In this document: positions 1 through 6,295 of the stretch, piece after piece
Position numbering within the stretch: position 1 is the first letter of the stretch
Layout: every line of letters begins with the position of its first letter
From: Thalassiosira profunda
Lineage: Eukaryota; Bacillariophyta; Thalassiosirophyceae; Thalassiosirales; Thalassiosiraceae
NCBI GenBank assembly: GCA_036939355.1
Contig: JALLAP010001139.1
Coordinates: 1-11,153, forward strand
DNA length: 11,153 nucleotides
Direction: 5' to 3'
Program-made: the position numbers and the translations under genes
The notes under the pieces: model-generated
Told to the model about the DNA's origin: nothing
What the model saw: only the letters and a program-made list of their open reading frames with translations
Databases searched by the model: none

Positions 1-95
1 GACATTTTCGGGCGTGGTGGAGCAGGATGAGGTGCTCGTGAGGTTGCAGCATGTTGAGGGTAGGAGCCGCGCTGGAGCGACGAAGTCCAGCGAAT

Positions 96-156
96 ACAGT
101 GGAACGAGGACGGCCCAGGCGGCGCTGACAGTGGAACGAGGGCGGCCCAGGCGGCG
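96..156. repeat. Tandem direct repeat, two 29-bp copies with 32-bp period
   Basis: Copies at 96-124 and 128-156 both read acagtggaacgagg, then a or g, then cggcccaggcggcg, with one mismatch and a 3-bp spacer. The 32-bp period is not a multiple of three, which argues against it lying within coding sequence. Confidence 0.85.
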
Positions 157-351
157 AGGCGCGGCGGGGACTGCCGACGCTACATACCTTGTAGCGGCGT
201 GCGTAGCTCGTCTTGTGCACGTCGGAGGAAGGCGAAGGTCGAAGGTGCAACGGTTGGATGGGTGAACTCCCATTTGCCCCAAACTCCCGATAATCAGGAG
301 CTAACAGCTAACCTAACAGGCACTGAGGCACTCGAAATTTTGCGCTCAACC

Positions 352-660
352 TGGCCGGCTCAACTCCGCCCGCTGCCCGCGCCCGCCTTCCCCCTGCGCC
401 GAGCTCGCTCCCACAATCCTGTCCTCTCCGTAGCAGGCGGCTGTCCGTGGTAGCAGCGGCCCCAAACGCCCGCCCACCCAGATCAATTGTAGCCGCCGGA
501 GCTCTGCCACAGTCCTGCTTTGAGCAGCGGCCTCAACTCGCCGAGCGTAGAACAATTGCAACCGCGCGGAGCTCTCCGGCTCTCTCTCCACTCTCCCACG
601 CTGGAGCAGCCCCCCAAACGCCCAACCGCGGAACATTGCAAATTGCAACCGCGCGGCGTC
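352..660. repeat. Degenerate tandem repeat in the 5' leader of the M50 gene
   Basis: Three related units begin with agcagc at 452, 523 and 605. Each continues with a C-rich caaacgccc or tcaactcg segment and then an aattg(t/c)a(g/a)ccg block followed by gcgg or ccgg: caattgtagccgcc at 484, caattgcaaccgcgcgg near 554 and aaattgcaaccgcgcgg near 640. Spacings are 71 and 82 bp. A weaker fourth unit may start near 352: its tail (gagctc, then cacaatcctg) resembles the tail of the unit at 452 (gagctc, then cacagtcctg). The repeats end just before the start codon at 691, so they would lie in the promoter or 5' UTR. Confidence 0.55.
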
Positions 661-690
661 GCAACGAACCAACCCAGCCAGCAAAACAAA

Positions 691-1563
691 ATGGCGCCGC
701 CGTCGGCCGTCTCCCTCGGCAGCTGCGTCGCCGGCATCCCGGTCACGCTGCACTACTCCTTCTTCCTGCTGCTCGTCATCGAGTTCGCCAATGCCATCCG
801 CTACCGCGAGTATCCAATGTACATGCTTTTCGTCGTCGTCCTCTACGGCCCGGTGCTCCTGCTGACGATCGTCATCCACGAATTCGGACACGCCCTGACG
901 ACGAAGCGGATGGGGGGCGAGGTCGGGGGCATCGTGCTGTGGCCGCTGGGCGGATTCGCCATCTGCGGCCCCGTCGAGGGCCTCAAGGGCGATCTCAAGG
1001 TGGCATTGATGGGACCGGCGACCCACGTCCCGCAAGGGCTGGTCTGGTGGGTAATCTACGTGGCCGTCACGGGCGGAAAACAGCTGTGGCCGTCGTGGAC
1101 GATCTATCTGGATGTGCTCTCGAGCGGTGCCTCGGGATTCTTTCAAGTCTTGGCCGCGGAGGCGTTTTACCTCAACCTTATCCTGCTCATTTTCAACCTG
1201 TTCATCCCCGCGTACCCGCTGGACGGGGGGCGGATCTACGCTGCCAGCCTCATCTTGGTGTTCAAGCTGAAATCCTTGCTGGCCGCAAAGGTGACGGCCG
1301 TCACGGCATTGCTCATATCGACGGGCATGATCCTCTACGCCATCATCGGATTCATCACAAACACCGGGGGGAGCGCCCTCCTTCTCGGGCTGGTCGGTGC
1401 GATCATCTTTTACCAGAGCTACGAGCTGTGGGCGGCGGCGCGGCGGGACGATCTGGCAAACCATCCCATCTTCGGGAGGGAGTGTTACAAAGAAGGCGGA
1501 GGCGGGGATGCGCAGGCGGAGGGAGAGGTGCCGGCGCAAACCGACGAGGCGGTCATGGCGTGA
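691..1563 (+). CDS. M50 intramembrane metalloprotease (site-2 protease-like)
   Basis: This encodes a 290-aa multispanning membrane protein of peptidase family M50, zinc proteases that cut substrates inside the membrane. The zinc motif HEFGH is at residues 63-67 in a hydrophobic helix, with the catalytic Glu at 64. The second family signature, NLFIPAYPLDGGR, is at 169-181, and Asp178 supplies the third zinc ligand. Between them are LWPLGGFA (83-90) and GPATH (108-112), a variant of the usual GP-x-x-N segment. I estimate six to seven membrane segments. The hydrophilic tail after about residue 262 is Gly/Glu-rich. The start at 691 is the first ATG of the frame, in strong context (aaaatgg); the frame is open upstream only through repeats without an ATG. 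There is no intron and no obvious targeting peptide, so the membrane is unknown. No PDZ or CBS domain is visible. The substrate cannot be inferred. Confidence 0.87.
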   Translation: MAPPSAVSLGSCVAGIPVTLHYSFFLLLVIEFANAIRYREYPMYMLFVVVLYGPVLLLTIVIHEFGHALTTKRMGGEVGGIVLWPLGGFAICGPVEGLKGDLKVALMGPATHVPQGLVWWVIYVAVTGGKQLWPSWTIYLDVLSSGASGFFQVLAAEAFYLNLILLIFNLFIPAYPLDGGRIYAASLILVFKLKSLLAAKVTAVTALLISTGMILYAIIGFITNTGGSALLLGLVGAIIFYQSYELWAAARRDDLANHPIFGRECYKEGGGGDAQAEGEVPAQTDEAVMA

Positions 1564-1799
1564 GAGATTTGCAATAACATTCGTTGGGTCGTGTCGTCGA
1601 ACTGTGGTGTGGCCCCATTGTATGAACACAAAAACAGTTGAGAAAGAGAATTGCAGGCAACGATTCATGCCGGAAAAGAACAGCTCTAGATGCAAAATCT
1701 CTTGACGAATCCAGACAACAACTCTCGGGCTTCTGCGTTTGGCCCGCGTGCTGAGTTGTGCGGTTCTTCTCGATCAGTGCGCGGATCAGTTGTCCGACG

Positions 1800-2828
1800 T
1801 CACAACTCCACCTCCGGGAAACGGTCCCGCAGCAGCTCGTGCGTCCACGCCCCCACCACGTTCCATTCGCTACCGTCTGCGGCCGGGTTCGCACCGCCAT
1901 CGGCCCGTTGGCTCCGAAAATGCGCGTAATGAGAGTGCAAGCACTTGACCGAGGGGACGAACGCCCCCTTTGCCGCCGTGCCTGCCAAACTTTCCTTTTC
2001 CCGAAGGCCGCGGTGGTCCGTCCCCGCCACCCCCGACCATCGCACCATAGCCGTCATGCCCTCCCTCCTCCGATTTTCCGCGTCGCTCCCGTCGCGTCGC
2101 AGCAGCCAATCCTTGTCGCGCGCCGACAAAAGGTCCCACCGCTGGGACGCGTATCGCTCGTGGCACTCCCACCACTCCGCGGCGAGGTCCCTATCGTCCT
2201 CCAGTCGCTTCTGGAACGTCCGCACGTACCCCATTCGTTCCAATTCGGAGATGGCCCGGGAGACGGCGGGGCAGGTGAGCCAGAACATAGTCGGAAAGGG
2301 CGTGACGGTGCATCCCTCGTACAGATCTGCCCCTTCGGTTTGGCATCTGGGTAAGATCTCGCCTTCGTCGACGCCGTTCGGAAGCTGCACGAGGAGGGGA
2401 TACGATTGCACGGCGATCGGCGTCCTGGCATCTTTGCTCTGAATGTCGCTCTCTTTTGTCTTTGATGCATCGCTCTCGAGATCACAGCTTCGCGCTGACA
2501 CTCTGCTGAGATTGGGGGGCAGATATCCGAGCTGAGCCGACAGCGCCCACTCGTCCTCCTCCGAAGCGCTGCGGCGAGGAGCCGGGAGGAAACGCCTCCG
2601 CTTCCGACGCCCCTTCCATCTCCGGCCCGAGGCGTGCCCCGGGGCAGGCTCGGCGCTCGTCGTCTGCGGCTGCTGATGGGCCGCGAACCCATCACATGAG
2701 CAGCGACGTCTAAATTTCGCGGTCCCCACGGCGGGAAGGACGAACGCTGCTTCCACCGCGCAGGCGGGGCGGAGGAGAAGGGCCGCAGAGACGGCAAGGA
2801 GCGGTCCCACGAGCGATGGGCGGGGCAT
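1800..2828 (-). CDS. DUF501 family protein, predicted plastid-targeted
   Basis: This is a 342-aa protein whose C-terminal two thirds match DUF501, a family of unknown function that I know mainly from bacteria. Diagnostic segments are PFPTMFWLTCP (177-187), then SRAISELERMG (190-200), and VKCLHSHYAHF (294-304) followed by GGANP (311-315). Conserved Cys186, Cys296, His298, His300 and His303 could bind a metal (inference). Residues 1-28 form a hydrophobic signal peptide (LVGPLLAVSAALLL), and EAA|FVLP at 26-32 resembles the diatom ASAFAP plastid-entry motif, with Phe29 after the cleavage point. Residues 35-85 are basic, as in a transit peptide. I chose the ATG at 2828-2826 because it puts the signal peptide at the N-terminus; an in-frame ATG at 2891 would bury it. 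About 55 residues (232-287) between the two signature blocks are Arg-rich and less conserved. There is no intron. It converges with the M50 gene (236-bp gap) and diverges from the transporter. The family match is strong, targeting is likely, and biochemical function is unknown. Confidence 0.88.
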   Translation of the reverse strand: MPRPSLVGPLLAVSAALLLRPACAVEAAFVLPAVGTAKFRRRCSCDGFAAHQQPQTTSAEPAPGHASGRRWKGRRKRRRFLPAPRRSASEEDEWALSAQLGYLPPNLSRVSARSCDLESDASKTKESDIQSKDARTPIAVQSYPLLVQLPNGVDEGEILPRCQTEGADLYEGCTVTPFPTMFWLTCPAVSRAISELERMGYVRTFQKRLEDDRDLAAEWWECHERYASQRWDLLSARDKDWLLRRDGSDAENRRREGMTAMVRWSGVAGTDHRGLREKESLAGTAAKGAFVPSVKCLHSHYAHFRSQRADGGANPAADGSEWNVVGAWTHELLRDRFPEVEL

Positions 2829-2982
2829 CGATTGATTGATGGGCGGCGTCGATTGGAGTGCTTTATGTTCAGCGTGGTGTTTTTCTCTCAAAAAATCTCA
2901 ACGCCAATCACAAACGCCAAACGCACATCACATCACATCCCCGCTGATCCCTCACACCCATCACCAACACCACGACGGGAGG
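2829..2982. promoter_or_regulatory. Divergent promoter between DUF501 and transporter genes
   Basis: Only 154 bp separate the two divergent start codons, so both promoters must overlap here or extend into the coding regions. CCAAT-type pentamers occur in both orientations: ATTGG at 2852-2856 and CCAAT at 2904-2908. A short acatcacatcacatcc microsatellite lies near 2925-2940. CCAAT boxes are common in eukaryotic bidirectional promoters in general; their use here is inference. No TATA box is evident. Confidence 0.4.
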
Positions 2983-5749
2983 ATGGAGCTCGCTGGGGAA
3001 ACCGGGGGCTCTTCCTCTCCGGGCCTCCTCTCCGACATCGACGACGGCGGGAGCGACTCCTCAGGCGCCTCCTCGTCGGACTTCGAGCCCCGCCATGCGG
3101 CCCGCGGCAATGACGAGGCCGGGCCCCTCCCCGAGCACGCCCTCGGCGGCCCCTACCCGAACCACTTCCACCCCGGAGCCCTCGACGCCTCCCTCGCCTC
3201 GCAGTGGGGATCGTGGTACTTCCACCAATCCCAATCCACGGGATTGGGCTCCGCGTACTCCGCGTACACCCCGCAACCCCTCCCGCCCCACCTCGCGTAC
3301 TGGATGCACGATCCCCACGTGAGCGATTTGTCGGGGGGCGGGAACGGGAGCCGGCCGTTGTCTCCCACGTCGCCATCGGGGGAGGGGATGGCGGGGAAGG
3401 GGGCAACTTCTCCCGCGTTTGTTCCGCACGACGACGAGTACAAGGTGTATTCGAGCCGTTGGATCAGTGAGTTTTGTTGCAATTGATTGACGGTGCAATC
3501 ATTGACAGTCTCTCACAAATGCCATGCTGCTTACACTGTTATTTGGGAAATCGCGTGGGGTATTGGGGATACGATCTATCTATGCAATCTCATGCTTCGC
3601 TGGATCGAAAACGCAACAATTGATGGGCAAAACTTCCGCAGTGCTCGCCTACATGAGCCTCCTCAACCTCCTCTCCGACTGGACGTGCTACTCCGTCGCC
3701 CCCATCGCCATGCTCACGCAGGAGGCCTTCGGGGACGTCGATCCCGAGAGCCTCGTGACCGTGTTTTTGGGCGCCAACGCCGTCGCTTCGGCGATGGAGC
3801 CGGCCATTTTGGGACGGCTCGGATTGCGCCGGACCGTCCTCTTCGGGGGATTCTTGCTGATGATGGGGAGCATCGTCAAGAGCGGGGGATTGCGCTCGGT
3901 CGTCATGGGAGGGAATGCCGCAGCCGCCGGGAGTACGGAAGAGGCATTGCTGGAGGAATTGGAGGCGTCCGGCAACGAAACGTGGCGTCTGTACCTCGGC
4001 TTCTTCTTGGTGGGGCTCAGCCAGCCGCTGTACCAGTGCACCCCCGCGCTGCTGTCGGCGAGCTGGTTCCCGGAGAACGAGCGGACCATGGCCACGGGGG
4101 TGGCGCTCAATAGCAATCAATTGGGGATTGGATGTGCGGTGAGTCTCAGTCGCGCATATGTATGTGAACACAATTTTGCACACTCTCACCGTTCCACCTG
4201 ATTGCAGTTCGTCTTCGGAACAATGCTGGTGTCGACCCAGGAGGACATCATTCCCTACTTCGGCTTGCTCAGCATCGTTGCCACGGTGACGTTCATCGGG
4301 GCGGCATTGCAGTTCGACGACGCCCCGCCGACGCCGCCGAGCGATACGGCGCGGGTCATCCGGGGCGACTTGGAGATCAAAATTCCCTTCATCGGGACGC
4401 TGGGGCGGAGGCGGGGCCAGGAGGCGGAGGAGGAAGAAGCTAATGGCGAGGAGGAGCTGCGGGGAGAGGCGGTGGCGGCGCCGGCACCGGCGTCGACGGA
4501 CGAGCCCGTTGGAACGACGATTAAAGAGAATGCGCGTGCGAGCGCGGCGGTCGTCGAGGCCCCGTCTCCGGCGCCCACGGACGAGCCCGTTGGCAGGCCA
4601 AACGACGGCGATAACGACGACGGAACGGGCGGAGCGTCGAACCTCCAGGCCCAGCCGGGCCACCCTCTGCTGGGATCGCCCGGGGCTGCACCGATGGCGT
4701 ACCCTCCATACCCGGGATACTATCCGCCCGTCTCGCCGGGCATTCCGCCCCCGTTTCACCACGGCTACGACTCCTACGGGCACTACCACAACGACCTCCT
4801 CGCCCGGGGCAGCTACTACTACCAAAAGGACGACTTCGGCGGCTTTTCTGATGACGAGATCGAGGGCGCCGAGCCCATCATGACCCAGATGGACCACCGC
4901 CTCGACGTCGACGTGCGCGACGACCAGCTCGTCCAGCAGTTCAAGGCGTGCTTCCGCCGCCCGGGCTTCGCCCACTGCGTCGTCGCCTTTACGACCAGCG
5001 GCATCATCGTCAACACGCTGAGCACGTTCATGGATTACCTCGTCACGCTGAACGGGGCGCCGAGGGTGTACGTCGGCATCGTTGGAGGGACGTTCCAAGC
5101 GTGAGTATCGTACCGGCGACCCATCGTCAGTCTCAATGCGTTCGACATCGCCTCACGTTCCGTGTCTTCTAGGTTGATCATGTGCGCGTCGCTCGTCTTC
5201 GGAGGGTGGACGGACCACAGCCGGAAGTACTACTTCGTCATCCTGGCAATGCTGATCTTCGGCGCGTTCGCCCTCGCGGTGTGCAACATCGACCTGGACG
5301 CGGACGCTGGGGGTGACCTGCGGCTGACCCTGCTGGTCGTGGCCGTGCTGGCCGGGCCGCTGCAGCCCATCTCGACGGAGCTGGGCGTGGAGGTGGTCTA
5401 CCCGTGTTCTGAGAACACGGTACTCGTCATCCAGCAGCTCTTCTCGAACCTGCTGAGCGCGGCGTTCATCCCCGTGTTCAAAGCACTGCGCGACGTGGGC
5501 ACGGGGCGGGGCCTCGACGATGCGACTTTGGACGCCATGCGGGCCGACGGGATGAAGGAGGTGCCCCAGTACACGTTCTCGTTTTACATGCTCATTGTGA
5601 TCCACGCGCTGTCGACGTGCTACTTTGCGACGTTCAATGGGACGTACTTGCGGTACGAGGCCGAGGAGGAGAAGAAGGCGAAGAAAGAGGAGCGTCGGAG
5701 GCTGCTCGCCGGGGGCCAAAACGGGGGCTACGGATCCGCAGAGCGTTGA
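2983..5749 (+). CDS. FLVCR/SLC49-type major facilitator transporter, 4 exons
   Basis: The gene model joins 2983-3466, 3642-4138, 4208-5100 and 5173-5749 to give 816 aa with all junctions in frame. It is a 12-helix MFS transporter resembling the SLC49 family (FLVCR1/2, MFSD7, DIRC2), whose members move heme, choline or related compounds. Signatures: SRWIMLAYMSLLNLLSDWT opens helix 1 from about residue 158; YSVAPIAMLTQEAFG follows; WFPENERTMATG and NQLGIG close the first half; GGWTDHSRK is the loop after helix 8; and GPLQPISTELGVEVVYPCSE is in the C-terminal half. Residues 1-155 are a hydrophilic Ser/Gly/Pro-rich cytosolic tail. Between helices 6 and 7 a loop (about 365-575) holds an acidic stretch, two TDEPVG repeats, and a Pro/Tyr/His-rich part (490-530). 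The C-terminus is a charged tail rich in Lys, Glu and Arg. The start at 2983 has A at -3 and G at +4; an in-frame ATG at 2839 would begin only 11 bp from the divergent gene. Substrate and membrane are not determinable. Confidence 0.86.
3467..3641 (+). other. Intron 1 of the FLVCR-like gene
   Basis: This 175-bp intron runs from donor GTGAGT at 3467 to acceptor CCGCAG ending at 3641. It splits a codon after its first base: A from exon 1 joins TG from exon 2 to make the Met of RWIMLAYM, the conserved start of helix 1 in this family. A nearer AG at 3509-3510 gives the wrong reading frame for exon 2. It is over twice as long as the other introns in the window. Confidence 0.85.
4139..4207 (+). other. 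Intron 2 of the FLVCR-like gene
   Basis: This 69-bp intron has donor GTGAGT and acceptor TTGCAG. It lies between codons (phase 0) and joins LGIGCA to FVFGTM within helix 5 of the transporter. Reading through it would bring an in-frame stop. Confidence 0.92.
4496..4593 (+). repeat. In-frame repeat in the transporter's central loop
   Basis: An exact 17-bp word, acggacgagcccgttgg, occurs at 4496-4512 and 4577-4593, 81 bp (27 codons) apart. It encodes two TDEPVG copies, each preceded by a Pro/Ala-rich stretch (APAPAS and APSPAP), at residues 424-429 and 451-456. This suggests the loop grew by local duplication. Confidence 0.8.
5101..5172 (+). other. Intron 3 of the FLVCR-like gene
   Basis: This 72-bp intron has donor GTGAGT and acceptor TTCTAG. 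It splits an Ala codon after its second base (GC|G), joining GGTFQ to ALIMCASL in frame within a membrane segment of the second half. Confidence 0.92.
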
Positions 5750-6295
5750 GTTTGCGGGTGCTCAGGCCTTTGTTGTTCGATGGAGCTTTCTGTTCGATAT
5801 TTGTCTAGTCAAGTCATTGTACAAATGAGCTCAAGAAGCTCTCAAAGAGAGCAAGAGTTCTTTGTATGGTATTGCCTGCCTCGGTGAGTTGGACTCTCCT
5901 CTCTCCTCCTTCTCTCTCGAGCACTGTGATCCAGTTAGCTATTTTACGTATAGTACCTAAGGGGTATGTAGGGATGCTCTGATGCTCTCACATCTGCAGC
6001 TGCCAGAGCCAGAGGAAGAGGCCAGAGCCAGAGCACACACGCAACACACCTCGTTCCGCACCTTGCGTTGCCCCCCGGCGCCGCCGGCTTCGACTGCCAC
6101 CTGCCCGCCATCAATTGTCGGCTCCTTGGCGGTCGCGCTCGGGGCACAGGGAGGTGGGCGATGGGGCGCCGAGCCCGTTCTGGCGGAGCGATAACGAAGC
6201 AAAATTGCGTGATTGCGATGTTGATGTCTGATGCATCAAGTTGACGTTTCATCACATCATCTTACATCTGATGCACGAATTAGAGTTGTTACAGA
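5750..6295. other. Intergenic region between transporter and sulfotransferase-like genes
   Basis: No gene is supported in these 546 bp. Visible items are a perfect 6-bp inverted repeat with a 3-base loop at 5838-5852 (GCTCTC-AAA-GAGAGC), about 90 bp past the transporter stop; a pyrimidine-rich tract near 5892-5920; two copies of ccagagccagag near 6003-6035; a TGACGT word at 6242-6247; and tctgatgca repeated at 6227 and 6267. Frames open on both strands encode low-complexity Arg/Pro/Ala sequence typical of GC-rich noncoding DNA. The region must hold the 3' UTR of one gene and the promoter of the next. Confidence 0.5.

Larger units (their letters stand above)
1..690. other. Gene-poor left flank and leader of the M50 gene
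   Basis: No confident gene lies here. The stretch is GC-rich and contains a 29-bp tandem direct repeat (96-156) and a series of degenerate repeats (about 352-660) running up to the protease start. On the minus strand a short frame opens with an ATG at 52-50 in good context (A at -3) and stays open for 17 codons to the window edge; a second frame is open from an ATG at 273-271 to the edge. Also on the minus strand, a splice-donor-like AAG|GTATGT is centred near 190. These hints would fit the 5' end of a gene lying mostly left of the window, but they are too short to name. Confidence 0.4.

Noticed and set aside
346..1695. Long minus-strand frame (449 codons) opposite the M50 gene
   Set aside because: It is rich in Arg, Asp, Glu, Gln and Val, with no family motif. 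It is the mirror of a GC-rich coding strand that carries the clear HEFGH and PLDGGR signatures.
2839..2982. Upstream in-frame ATG as start of the FLVCR-like transporter
   Set aside because: It would begin 11 bp from the divergent start codon, leave no room for a promoter, and add a His/Ser/Thr-rich stretch with no family similarity. The ATG at 2983 has better context.
3590..5098. Long minus-strand frame (502 codons) opposite the transporter
   Set aside because: It reads through the antisense of two introns and of conserved transporter helices, and its Arg/Val-rich composition has no recognisable domain.
5838..5852. Hairpin after the transporter as a terminator
   Set aside because: A 6-bp stem with a 3-base loop is short, has no T-run, and intrinsic terminators do not apply to a spliced nuclear gene.
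5944..6255. Minus-strand frame of 103 codons in the intergenic region
   Set aside because: It is low-complexity Ala/Arg/Pro sequence overlapping simple repeats, with no similarity I can recognise.
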